Shown here piece after piece: positions 1 through 7,308 of a DNA stretch of 64,000 bases. Every line of letters begins with the position of its first letter. The first letter of the stretch is position 1. The translations under genes were made by a program, and so were the position numbers. The stretch lies in NCBI RefSeq assembly GCF_002506585.1, contig NZ_DAXW01000011.1:6222-70221 (forward strand), in the 5' to 3' direction. Origin of the DNA: Methanoculleus sp. UBA430 (GTDB lineage Archaea; Halobacteriota; Methanomicrobia; Methanomicrobiales; Methanoculleaceae). The notes beneath the pieces were generated by a model. That model had not been told where the DNA came from. It saw nothing but the letters and a program-made list of their open reading frames with translations, and ran no database searches.

Positions 1-594
1 CCGCTGATCGAGGTGGGCGTGCTCGAACTGAACCGGAACCCCGAGAACTACTTCCAGGACGTGGAGCAGGCCGCGTTCAACCCCGCCGCCGTGGTGCCGG
101 GGATCGGGATCTCGCCGGACAAGATGCTGCAGGGGCGCCTCTTTGCCTACGGCGACGCGCAGCGCTACCGCCTGGGGGTCAACCACCACCAGATCCCGGT
201 CAACCGGCCGAGATGTTACGCGAACCCCTCTCACCGTGACGGCCAGATGCGGGTGGACGGCAACGCCGGCTCCGCCGTCGGCTACGAGCCGAACAGTTTC
301 GGCGAGTGGCAGGAGCAGCCCGAGTACCGGGAGCCGTATCTCGAGATATCCGGCGCCGCGGGTGCCTGGAACTTCCGCGAGGACGACGACGACTACTACA
401 CCCAGCCGGGCAAACTCTTCCGCCTGATGAGCCCGGGCGAGCAGCAGGTCCTCTTCGAGAACACCGCTCGCGCCATGGGGGATGCGCCCGACTTCATCAA
501 GGTCCGGCACATTGGTAACTGTCTGAAGGCCGACCCGGCCTACGGGAAGGGTGTCGCGGACGCGCTCGGCATCCCGCTCGACGGAGTGCAGTAG
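1..594 (+). CDS. katA: Catalase, monofunctional heme type (3' part, cut by window start)
   Basis: The frame is open from base 1, so the 5' part lies outside the window; 197 codons remain. The product disproportionates hydrogen peroxide using heme b. The fragment covers the C-terminal part of the catalase core. It includes the proximal heme-ligand signature RLFAYGDAQRYRLG (bases 133-174), with the tyrosine ligand at codon 50 of the fragment, and the downstream VNRP segment. The chain ends about where small-subunit catalases end, with no flavodoxin-like C-terminal domain, unlike the second catalase at 27984-30107. It is convergent with the heme biosynthesis operon, which could supply its cofactor. 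A run of six T at 615-620 follows the stop. The family call is firm; the exact clade is not. Confidence 0.93.
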   Translation, partial: PLIEVGVLELNRNPENYFQDVEQAAFNPAAVVPGIGISPDKMLQGRLFAYGDAQRYRLGVNHHQIPVNRPRCYANPSHRDGQMRVDGNAGSAVGYEPNSFGEWQEQPEYREPYLEISGAAGAWNFREDDDDYYTQPGKLFRLMSPGEQQVLFENTARAMGDAPDFIKVRHIGNCLKADPAYGKGVADALGIPLDGVQ

Positions 595-614
595 CGGCGG
601 AGCCGCCACCCCTC

Positions 615-620
615 TTTTTT
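615..620 (+). terminator. Oligo-T run after catalase gene
   Basis: Six consecutive T follow the catalase stop by 20 nt and precede the convergent ahbC stop. Archaeal RNA polymerase stops at such U-tracts. It overlaps the last two bases of ahbC, so the two transcripts end back to back. Confidence 0.45.
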
Positions 621-1800
621 ACTCCTCGACGAAACAGAACGGGTCGGGGGCGGCGTGGTCCCCGGCGGCGGCATACGCCCGCACCCGGCAGCCGCCGCCG
701 CAGAGGTCCCGGTAGCCGCACCGCCCGCACTTCCCCGAGAGGTCCCGCGGTGTCGCCCGGAACCGGGAGAGGACGGGGTTCTCCGCGTCCTGCCAGATCC
801 GGGAGAACGGCCGTTCCCGGACGTTGCCGACGCGGAACTCCGGCGACCGGGCGAACTGGCAGGGATAGACGTTCCCCCGGGGGTCGACGTTCGCCACCCG
901 CGTACCCGCGCTGCACCCGCCGTTCAGGGACCGGACGAGCGCCTCGGCCTCGCGGACGTCGGGAGACCCGTCCCGCTCCATGGCCCGGAGGAGGTGGACG
1001 CAGTCCTGCGGGGCGTCGACGGTCAGGAACTCCATGGACCCGGGATCGATCTCCCTGGCCCTCCGGTAGAGGAGGGTGAGCGCCCCGTCTACCTCCTCCG
1101 GGCCTACCTGGAGCCGGTCGTAGACCTCGCCCCCCCGCCCGCTCGGGACAAGCCAGTAGAGGCAGAACCGGGAGGCGCCTTCGGCCGTCGCGAGGTCGAT
1201 CAGGGCCGGGAGCTCTCGATAATTCTCCTCTGTCAGGGTGACCCGGAGGCCGGTCCGGATGCCAGCCTCCCGGCACCGGGCAAACCCCTCCATCGCCCGT
1301 TCGAACGCTCCCGCGGTCCCCCGGAACGCGTCGTGAGTCTCCGGGGACGCACCGTCGAGCGATATCCCGACGTAGCCGATCCCCGCGTCCCGGATCATCC
1401 GGGCGGCGCCGGGGGTGATCAGGGTGCCGTTCGTGCTGAGCGCGGTCCGGATCCCGCGCTCGCCCGCCGCACGGGCGAGTTCCGGCAGGTCCTCGCGGAG
1501 GAGGGGTTCGCCGCCGGAGAGAAGGATGAGCGGCACGCCCATCGCGGCGAAGTCATCGATGAGCGCGAGGGCCTCATCGGTCGAGAGCTCGCCCTCCGTC
1601 CCCGAGTCCGGCCCGGACCTGCCGTAACAGTGGGCGCAGGCGAGGTTGCACCGGTCGGTGAGGTTCCAGAAGACGACCGGCCGGTATTCCCGCACGAACG
1701 CGAGGTACTTCCCCGGCACTTCTGTAAGCAGCCTATCCCGGTGGCGGGCGACGCTGCTGACCGTTCCCCGCCCGTGCATGCATTGTGTAATCCTGTTCAT
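619..1800 (-). CDS. ahbC: Radical SAM/SPASM heme pathway enzyme AhbC (didecarboxysiroheme deacetylase)
   Basis: AhbC removes two acetate side chains from 12,18-didecarboxysiroheme to give Fe-coproporphyrin III. The 393-residue protein has the radical SAM cluster CNLACAHC (Cys51, 55, 58) after a VVFWNLTDR lead-in, the LILLSGGEPLL motif, and a C-terminal SPASM region (GKCGRCGYRDLCGGGCR) ending in GDHAAPDPFC, a tail like that of NirJ/AhbC proteins. The start is the ATG at 1798-1800, which overlaps the ahbB stop as ATGA; an upstream in-frame extension would run through ahbB and is rejected. It is the last gene of the ahb operon. AhbC is favoured over AhbD because the other radical SAM protein of the operon carries the AhbD-like segments. 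NirJ is very similar, but no cytochrome cd1 genes are seen here. Confidence 0.78.
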   Translation of the reverse strand: MNRITQCMHGRGTVSSVARHRDRLLTEVPGKYLAFVREYRPVVFWNLTDRCNLACAHCYGRSGPDSGTEGELSTDEALALIDDFAAMGVPLILLSGGEPLLREDLPELARAAGERGIRTALSTNGTLITPGAARMIRDAGIGYVGISLDGASPETHDAFRGTAGAFERAMEGFARCREAGIRTGLRVTLTEENYRELPALIDLATAEGASRFCLYWLVPSGRGGEVYDRLQVGPEEVDGALTLLYRRAREIDPGSMEFLTVDAPQDCVHLLRAMERDGSPDVREAEALVRSLNGGCSAGTRVANVDPRGNVYPCQFARSPEFRVGNVRERPFSRIWQDAENPVLSRFRATPRDLSGKCGRCGYRDLCGGGCRVRAYAAAGDHAAPDPFCFVEE

Positions 1801-2285
1801 TGCAGATCTCCTCCATTCTCGCCGATACGCACGTTCGGCACCCTCTTGTACTCCTTGGTGCTGAAGAGCACGATATACTCCCGGCACCCGACCGTCCGCG
1901 CAATCTCCTCGACCGCAGAGCGCACCTCCTCCCGGCTCCTGCCGTGGTGGACGGTGTAGAGGGTATACTCCCATCTCCCCGGCACCGGCCGGCGCAGGTA
2001 GCAGTGGGAGACCCCCGGCGAGGAGGCGAGGAGGGAGAGCGCCTCCTCGTCCCACTCCACCGGCGGCCGCCATGCGACGAGGGCGTTTGCCGTGATGCCG
2101 ACGAGCCGCTGGTTGATCCGGGCCCGGATCTTCCGGATAACCCCATCGTCGCGGAGGCGTTGCGCCCGGCGGAGCACCTCTGCCTCAGGTATGCCGAGCC
2201 GCCTTCCGATCCCGGCAAACGGTTCGCTGACTGCCGGGACTCCTTTCTCCAGTTCTGCAAGAAGGCGGACGTCAATCGGGTCCAC
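1797..2285 (-). CDS. ahbB: Siroheme decarboxylase subunit AhbB (Lrp/AsnC-like)
   Basis: AhbA and AhbB together decarboxylate siroheme to 12,18-didecarboxysiroheme, the first step of the alternative heme pathway. The 162-residue protein begins with an AsnC-like winged helix (MDPIDVRLL onward) followed by a ligand-binding fold. The segment SHCYLRRPVPGRWEYTLYT, then HHGRSREEV and a VLFSTKEYKRV C-terminus, matches what I recall of AhbB rather than AhbA. It overlaps the upstream ahbD-ahbA gene by 14 nt and the downstream ahbC by 4 nt, so translation is probably coupled. Assignment between A and B rests on motif memory. Confidence 0.75.
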   Translation of the reverse strand: MDPIDVRLLAELEKGVPAVSEPFAGIGRRLGIPEAEVLRRAQRLRDDGVIRKIRARINQRLVGITANALVAWRPPVEWDEEALSLLASSPGVSHCYLRRPVPGRWEYTLYTVHHGRSREEVRSAVEEIARTVGCREYIVLFSTKEYKRVPNVRIGENGGDLQ

Positions 2286-3846
2286 GGGTCACCTCCTCCC
2301 CGGAGAGGGGAAAGCGGACATCGATCTTGTATGCCCGGACGGTGGGCAGGTCGAGCGCGTCCTCTTCGGGGATGCCGGCCCGGCAGAGGATCTCCGCAAG
2401 CACCTCGCTGAGCCGCTCCTCTGTCGGGGCGGCAAGGGTGAACCAGAGGGTGTAGGGATGGTCCCGCCGGAAGTTGTGCGAGACCTCCGGGTAGCCGCTG
2501 ACGATCTCCGCCACCTCCCGCACCCGGTCCTCCGGGACGCGGAGGGCGATCAGGGACGCGGCGGCAAGCCCGAACCTCCGTGACTCAAAGACCGGCGAGA
2601 CGTTGCGGAGGATGCCTGAGGCCTGAAGCCGCAGCATCCTCGCGAGGAGGTCGTCTTCCGCGATCCCGACTCTCGCCGCGATAGCGGCCCACGGCCGGGG
2701 CACCAGGGGTAGGTCGTCCTGGAGGGCATCGAGGATTGCGAGATCGGTCCGGTCGATGCCGCCGGGCTCGTAGGGGCACCACGGGTCCTCGCGCGAGACC
2801 TCCCCGCAGGGGTTGTCGGGCCGCATGAGGCCGTCACACCACCGGGCAGGAACGGCATCGGCCCCGCGGTAGGCCCGTGCCCGGCACCCGCCGCAGACTG
2901 CCCTGTAGCCGCACCGGCCGCACTTCCCGGTGAGCCGTTGGGGGTCACGGAGGACGTCAAAGAGTACCGAATGGTTCCAGATCCCGGCAAACGTCGTGGT
3001 GCGGAGGTTGCCCGCGCTCACCGGCAGGTAGGGGCAGGGCGTCACCTCCCCGGTCGCGTAGATCCGGCAGTAACTGATGCCGGCCATGCAGCCCCGGCTC
3101 CAGCCTGATGGTTCCTCGATCCCGGCCTCCTCTGCGATGCGGCGGAACTGGGGTGCGCACGTCGGCCGGACTCGAAGATCGCTCTCCCGGTACCGGAGGA
3201 GGATGTCCCGGATCAGGTCCTCGTACTCGCGGGGACCGCCCTGGCCGGGTTCGCGTCCCCTCCCGGTCTCCACGGGGAAGAAGATCTGGTAGTCGCGCAC
3301 GCCGAGGGATTCCCCCAGGGCGAGCACCCCTTCCACGTCGGCGAGGACGGGGCGCATGACCGTCATGTTGATCCGGACGGCGAGCCCCGCTTCAAGGCAG
3401 TGCCCGATCGCCGCGACCGCCCGCTCCCAGACGCCGGGAACCCCGCGGAACGCGTCGTGGGTATCCGGATCCGCCGAGTCGAGGCTGATTGCCACCGACC
3501 GGACGCCCGACGCAGCGAGCCGTCTCGCCGTCTCAGCGTCAAGGAGATACCCGCTCGTGCCCATCGCCATCACGAGTCCCCGTTCGGTCCCGTACCGGGC
3601 GATCTCGAAGATATCTTCCCTGAGGAGGGGTTCTCCCCCGGAGAGGACGACGACGGGCCTTCCGACCGCGGCGATCTGGTCGATGACCGAGAACGCCTCT
3701 TCTGTCGAGAGGACTCCTTCTGCTTCGCTTTCGCCTGCATCCGCGTAGCAGTGGGCGCACTTCAGCGGGCAGCGGAGGGTGATGTTCCATGAGATCAGGG
3801 CGGGACCCGCCGTAGCGTTCGGGGATGGGCTCGTCGTGCGCGGCAT
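2272..3846 (-). CDS. ahbD: Fusion of radical SAM heme synthase AhbD with siroheme decarboxylase subunit AhbA
   Basis: The 524-residue protein joins two heme pathway activities. Residues 1 to about 365 form a radical SAM/SPASM enzyme: CPLKCAHC (Cys26, 30, 33), VVVLSGGEPLL, TCAPQFRRIA, RGCMAGISYC and GKCGRCGYRAVCGGCRARAY. This pattern is typical of AhbD, which decarboxylates Fe-coproporphyrin III to heme b. From about residue 366 (IDRTDLAILDAL) an AsnC-like winged helix and the AhbA-like segment SHNFRRDHPYTLWFTL follow, ending in YKIDVRFPL. AhbA and AhbD are normally separate proteins. The ATG at 3844-3846 is chosen because a purine-rich AGAAGGGGG precedes it; the frame stays open 23 codons further upstream, which would run into the divergent promoter region. 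It is the first gene of ahbDA-ahbB-ahbC. Confidence 0.78.
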   Translation of the reverse strand: MPRTTSPSPNATAGPALISWNITLRCPLKCAHCYADAGESEAEGVLSTEEAFSVIDQIAAVGRPVVVLSGGEPLLREDIFEIARYGTERGLVMAMGTSGYLLDAETARRLAASGVRSVAISLDSADPDTHDAFRGVPGVWERAVAAIGHCLEAGLAVRINMTVMRPVLADVEGVLALGESLGVRDYQIFFPVETGRGREPGQGGPREYEDLIRDILLRYRESDLRVRPTCAPQFRRIAEEAGIEEPSGWSRGCMAGISYCRIYATGEVTPCPYLPVSAGNLRTTTFAGIWNHSVLFDVLRDPQRLTGKCGRCGYRAVCGGCRARAYRGADAVPARWCDGLMRPDNPCGEVSREDPWCPYEPGGIDRTDLAILDALQDDLPLVPRPWAAIAARVGIAEDDLLARMLRLQASGILRNVSPVFESRRFGLAAASLIALRVPEDRVREVAEIVSGYPEVSHNFRRDHPYTLWFTLAAPTEERLSEVLAEILCRAGIPEEDALDLPTVRAYKIDVRFPLSGEEVTRGPD

Positions 3847-3928
3847 TGCGCCCCCTTCTTGGCCGCCGTCGGCATCAATCTTTGGACGACCGCGAGACCT
3901 ATTACCCCCGGGCACTCAACCCCGGCCC

Positions 3929-4831
3929 ATGGCAAGGATCCTCGCGTTCAGCGATCTCGCCTGGGGGACGAGGGAGCGGGGTGCGCCCGGCGGCCGAAAG
4001 GTCGATGCCACCTCGTTCCTCCGCCGTGTCGGGGAGACGGACCCGGCAATCGTCGTCTTTGCCGGCGACGGTGCCTACGACCGGTGCTCGCGGTCGGGGC
4101 TCGACGAGACGGAACTCTTCCTCGGCCTTCTGTGGGAGATCGCAGCGGTGGGGAGGCACTGCGTCATCGTCGAGGGGAACAACGACGACACGATGGGCAC
4201 CTACGGCCGCGTCCGGGAAGCGGCGGAGGAGAGCCCCCGTATCCACGAGATCTCGGGGAAGGCGGAGACCGTCCAGGGCATCCGCTTCCTCGGCGTCCCC
4301 ACCGGGAAGGAGAAGAGGATGGCCGGCCAGGCCGAAGAGACGGTCGATATCGTGGTGGCCCACGCCCCTCTCGCGAACCGGGTCTGGCTCTTTGACCTCC
4401 CGGCGGCGTGCATCGTCACCGGCCACTACGGGATGATGGCGGGCGTCGTCGCCGGGAAGGTGTATGTCGCCCTCGACTGCTCCCCGTCCTCGTATGCGGC
4501 GATCGAGTGGGAGCAGGGGTGGCGGCGGGTCGAGTATGTTGCCGGGGCGTGCCGGGTTGAGATGCGCCCGGAGGAGGGGATCACCGCGACCGGATGCGAC
4601 CCGGCGCTCCTCCGGGACCTGACGGAGGGGCGGGGAACGCTCCCCTACCGCGAGGAGGTCGAGGCACTCCGGCGGACAAAGAAAGAGATCTCCATCCATG
4701 GCCGGGAGGAGGTCACCCGGCGCCTGCTCGCGATGGGGATCAGGAAGACGCACATCGAGCGGTACCTCGGAGGGCAGCGGAAGAGGGACCGCCCTGCGGG
4801 GATGCCGAGTTCCTCCTGGAGCGGCCCGTAG
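3929..4831 (+). CDS. Metallophosphoesterase (calcineurin-like)
   Basis: The 300-residue protein has the order of metal-binding motifs expected of calcineurin-like phosphoesterases: SD near residue 8, FAGDGAYDR, EGNNDD, VVAHAPL and VTGHYG. Substrate is unknown. The ATG at 3929 is chosen because the YfcE-like core begins there (MARILAFSDLAWG); the frame is open upstream but would overlap the divergent ahbD-ahbA gene. The C-terminal region (ISIHGREEVTRRLLAMGIRKTHIERYL) looks like genuine coding sequence. The last 187 nt overlap the convergent nitroreductase gene, and the final dozen residues are antisense to that gene, which suggests a rearranged junction near base 4790. Confidence 0.82.
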   Translation: MARILAFSDLAWGTRERGAPGGRKVDATSFLRRVGETDPAIVVFAGDGAYDRCSRSGLDETELFLGLLWEIAAVGRHCVIVEGNNDDTMGTYGRVREAAEESPRIHEISGKAETVQGIRFLGVPTGKEKRMAGQAEETVDIVVAHAPLANRVWLFDLPAACIVTGHYGMMAGVVAGKVYVALDCSPSSYAAIEWEQGWRRVEYVAGACRVEMRPEEGITATGCDPALLRDLTEGRGTLPYREEVEALRRTKKEISIHGREEVTRRLLAMGIRKTHIERYLGGQRKRDRPAGMPSSSWSGP

Positions 4832-5517
4832 GATGCCGCGGCCATCGAGACGAACCCGGCCCAGCAGGTGCCGATGCCGAACGCCGGGGCAGTGACGTCG
4901 AAGTGCGTCATCGCGATGATCGCGTCCACGGACGCGACCGGGTTCCCTTCGGGGATATGGGCGACGAGGAGGTGCGGAGCGCCGCGGCAGATGACGTCGT
5001 TGCCCACCTCCCACGCACGGATGAGCCCCGGCACGTGGCCGCTCATCGGGTGGCGGCTCTCGACCAGGGTCTTCATCCAGTCGACTGTCAGGGCGGCAAT
5101 CTTCCGGACCTTCGCCGGGTCGTGGACGACGATCCACTGCACCGGCTGCCCGTTCCCTCCCGACGGCGCATACCGGACGACGTCGAGGACCGCGAGGATC
5201 GTCTCCCGGGGGACGGGCTCGTCCGTGTAGCGGCGCACCGACCGGCGCTTCTGGAGGTAGACGCCAAGGTCGCCGGGCGAGAGCGTCCCCGCACCGGCCG
5301 GGACGTCCGCCTTCTCCTCCGGCCTGACGTTCAGGGTAAGCGCCTGCGTAGGGCAGAAGGCCTCGCAGTGGCCGCAGGCGATGCACATCCCGGCCTTCTC
5401 CTCCGGGACCCCGGGGAGGGGGTCTTCGTCCGCGGCACCGACGATTGCCGAAGGGCAGACGGTCGAGCAGGTCCCGCAGCGGGTGCAGAGGGCCTCGTCG
5501 ACAAGCGTGGTCTCCAT
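4645..5517 (-). CDS. Nitroreductase with N-terminal 2x[4Fe-4S] ferredoxin domain, C-terminus probably lost
   Basis: Residues 1-70 carry two clusters, CTRCGTCSTVCP and CIACGHCEAFCP. From about residue 85 an FMN-dependent nitroreductase fold follows (KRRSVRRYTDEPVP, YAPSGGNGQP, FGIGTCWAG). Such proteins reduce flavin- or quinone-like or nitro substrates; the physiological substrate is unknown. Family members usually finish with a GYPxYRYxRIPPR-type strand after the GIPAGRSLF segment. Here that strand is missing and is replaced by about 50 unrelated, Arg/Ser-rich residues that are antisense to the phosphoesterase gene. None of the three frames restores it, so I infer truncation by a rearrangement. 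The gene abuts the flavin reductase gene (stop at 5518, start at 5517), so the two are cotranscribed. Confidence 0.8.
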   Translation of the reverse strand: METTLVDEALCTRCGTCSTVCPSAIVGAADEDPLPGVPEEKAGMCIACGHCEAFCPTQALTLNVRPEEKADVPAGAGTLSPGDLGVYLQKRRSVRRYTDEPVPRETILAVLDVVRYAPSGGNGQPVQWIVVHDPAKVRKIAALTVDWMKTLVESRHPMSGHVPGLIRAWEVGNDVICRGAPHLLVAHIPEGNPVASVDAIIAMTHFDVTAPAFGIGTCWAGFVSMAAASYGPLQEELGIPAGRSLFRCPPRYRSMCVFLIPIASRRRVTSSRPWMEISFFVRRSASTSSR

Positions 5518-6093
5518 TCAGGCCCCCGGAGCCTGCCGCATCAGGCTTTTCCCGGCACTCCAGGCGTCGCCGGCGTGCTCCCCAAGCCGGTGGTAGCGGT
5601 TGTCGGGCATGGTCAGGAGGAGCGGGTCGATCGCCGCGTAGTCCGGCTTCCCGTCCCGGAGCACCCCTTCGTCCGCATATGCCCCCACGATCTCGCCGAT
5701 GAAGACCGTGTGGGTCGGGAGCAGGACCGTCTCGACGAGCCGGCACTCGAGGTTGACCGGGCACTCCCGGATCATCGGTGCGGTCTTGAGCGTCCCGTAG
5801 AAGACGTCAAAGACGGTCGACTTGTCGACCGATTTCCCCGATACCAGCCCACAGTAATCGGTCTTCTCCAGCAGGGCCGAGGAGGGGAGGTTCACCGAGA
5901 AGGTCTCCGTCCCGGCGATGCCTCTGGGCGTGTGGTGGGCGTTCGCGATCCCGCAGAGGATCATCGGCGGGTTGCCGTTCGCCCGCGAGCACCAGCCCAC
6001 GGCCATGAAGTTCGCCCTTCCGTTCACCTGCGTCCCGACGAGCACGACCGGCATCGGGATGAAGAAGTTCTTTCCAATCTCGCTCTTTTCCAT
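5518..6093 (-). CDS. Flavin reductase family protein (FMN-binding split barrel)
   Basis: The 191-residue protein shows the flavin reductase-like fold: MPVVLVGTQVNGRANFMAVGWC at the N-terminus, the GIANAHHTPR segment, TFSVNLPS, and GEIVGAYADE late in the chain. These proteins bind FMN and usually act in electron transfer or oxygen-stress flavin chemistry in anaerobes. The stop lies directly before the ATG of the ferredoxin-nitroreductase gene, giving a two-gene flavoprotein operon. It is divergent from an HxlR regulator, with 149 bp between the starts that hold a perfect inverted repeat, so HxlR control is likely. Confidence 0.85.
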   Translation of the reverse strand: MEKSEIGKNFFIPMPVVLVGTQVNGRANFMAVGWCSRANGNPPMILCGIANAHHTPRGIAGTETFSVNLPSSALLEKTDYCGLVSGKSVDKSTVFDVFYGTLKTAPMIRECPVNLECRLVETVLLPTHTVFIGEIVGAYADEGVLRDGKPDYAAIDPLLLTMPDNRYHRLGEHAGDAWSAGKSLMRQAPGA

Positions 6094-6204
6094 CGTTACA
6101 CCTCACTCCCGGCAGGATGCCGGGCGCGTCAGCAGAGATAGTCCTTTCGCCTCAGGCATTACGGACCACCAGGATAAATACTCCATAAGAGGAGATATAG
6201 GGAA

Positions 6205-6220
6205 TACAGGCACTCCTGTA
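6205..6220. promoter_or_regulatory. Inverted-repeat operator candidate TACAGG-N4-CCTGTA
   Basis: A perfect 6-bp inverted repeat with a 4-bp spacer lies between the divergent flavin reductase and HxlR genes, 22 bp before the HxlR start. A TATA-like GATAAATA sits at 6173-6180. HxlR proteins are dimeric winged helices that bind such dyads, often next to their own gene, so autoregulation is a reasonable inference. Confidence 0.5.
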
Positions 6221-6242
6221 ACTTACTTTCATTGGTGGAACC

Positions 6243-6620
6243 ATGGCCTACACAAAGAACGGCAGGACCTTCCACTGCCCGGTCGAAGCGGCTCTCGACG
6301 TCATCGGCGGCAAGTGGAAAGCGCTCATCCTCTGGCACCTCTGCGACGGGGTCAAACGCTTCTCCGAACTGCAGCGGGAACTCCCCGGCGTCAACGCGAA
6401 GATGCTCACCCGGCAGCTCCGGGAACTGGAGGGGGACGGAGTCGTGCAGCGGACGGTCTACCCCGAGGTGCCGCCCCGGGTGGAGTACGCCGTCACCGAG
6501 TTCGGCAGGACCCTCCTCCCGATCCTGGAGGCGCTTTGCGCCTGGGGAACGCAGTATCTCGGCACCGACGATGCAGCACCGGCCCGGTGCCCGGCAAAAG
6601 CAGGGACGGAGAGAGTATGA
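6243..6620 (+). CDS. HxlR-family winged-helix transcriptional regulator
   Basis: The 125-residue protein has the full HxlR signature: CPVEAALDVIGGKWKALIL near the N-terminus, RFSELQRELPGVNAKMLTRQL as the recognition region, and RVEYAVTEFGRTLLPIL in the wing. Members commonly sense redox-active aldehydes, quinones or hypochlorite through cysteines; the N-terminal Cys of the HCPVE segment is conserved. A GGTGG ribosome-binding site precedes the ATG. The gene overlaps the downstream acetyltransferase gene by 4 nt (ATGA) and is divergent from the flavin reductase/nitroreductase pair that it probably controls. Confidence 0.92.
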   Translation: MAYTKNGRTFHCPVEAALDVIGGKWKALILWHLCDGVKRFSELQRELPGVNAKMLTRQLRELEGDGVVQRTVYPEVPPRVEYAVTEFGRTLLPILEALCAWGTQYLGTDDAAPARCPAKAGTERV

Positions 6621-7147
6621 CCGCACCGGCGCCGTCCATCGAGTACCGCACCACGGACATCGCCGGCATCGACGTCATCCGCCCGCTCTGGAACCGGATC
6701 TGCGAGCACCACCGCGTCCGTGCGCGGACGTTCCGGGCCTTCTTCGAGCACACGACCTTCGACGAGCGGAAGGCGCACTTTGTCCGGTGTGCAGAGACCG
6801 GAGACCTGCGGGTCGACCAGGCCTGTGATCCGGCGGCGGACCGGTGCGTCGCCTACTGCGTAACCTCGCTCTCGGCAGAGCGCATCGGGGAGATCGAGTC
6901 GCTCTACGTCGACGAGACCTACCGCTCGCAGGGTATCGGCACGGCACTCGTCCGCCGGGCGCTTATGTGGCTGGACGAGAACGGCTCGGTCGAGAACCGG
7001 GTGGCGGTCGCCGACGGAAACGAGGAGGCCTTCCCGTTCTACCGGAGGTTCGGGTTCTATCCCCGCCGAACGGTGCTCGAACAGGTTCGGGAGAGTGCAC
7101 CCTCCCGACCGGCCGGAGACGCGGGATCTCCCGGCCGGCAGCCATGA
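6617..7147 (+). CDS. GNAT-family N-acetyltransferase
   Basis: The 176-residue protein contains the acetyl-CoA binding signature RSQGIGTALVRRAL preceded by the IESLYVDETY strand, and the late FYRRFGFYPRR segment typical of GNAT enzymes. The acceptor is unknown. The ATG at 6617 overlaps the HxlR stop, so the gene is translationally coupled to the regulator. An open frame continues upstream through the regulator gene but is a shadow. Confidence 0.85.
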   Translation: MTAPAPSIEYRTTDIAGIDVIRPLWNRICEHHRVRARTFRAFFEHTTFDERKAHFVRCAETGDLRVDQACDPAADRCVAYCVTSLSAERIGEIESLYVDETYRSQGIGTALVRRALMWLDENGSVENRVAVADGNEEAFPFYRRFGFYPRRTVLEQVRESAPSRPAGDAGSPGRQP

Positions 7148-7274
7148 TCTTCCGATAAACCCCGCTTTTTTATTCGCCCGCAGGGCCACTGGAGCAGAGT
7201 CCGACCCAGGGTTGCATGTCGCCATCGAGTATGCTCCGCGCACGGATTGAGCGGCAGAGGGATACGAGTGCCGT

Positions 7275-7285
7275 ATTGTTTATCC
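7275..7285 (+). promoter_or_regulatory. Archaeal TATA box for the AlkD-like gene
   Basis: The AT-rich TTGTTTATCC stretch stands in GC-rich sequence about 25-30 nt before the ATG at 7309. At that spacing transcription would begin at or next to the start codon, giving a leaderless or nearly leaderless mRNA. No ribosome-binding site is visible, which fits. Confidence 0.5.
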
Positions 7286-7308
7286 CCCTTCCCCCCGTAC
7301 ACCTGCAT

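Noticed and set aside
1800..2073. In-frame extension of ahbC upstream of ATG 1800
   Set aside because: It runs through ahbB; the ATGA overlap and the AhbC N-terminus support the later start.
3902..5764. A 620-codon minus-strand frame across the phosphoesterase and nitroreductase genes
   Set aside because: Low-complexity Arg/Pro/Gly composition and overlap with two real genes show that it is a high-GC shadow.
6617..6620. A GNAT start far upstream inside the flavin reductase and HxlR genes
   Set aside because: The open frame is long, but the GNAT fold begins at the ATG that overlaps the HxlR stop.
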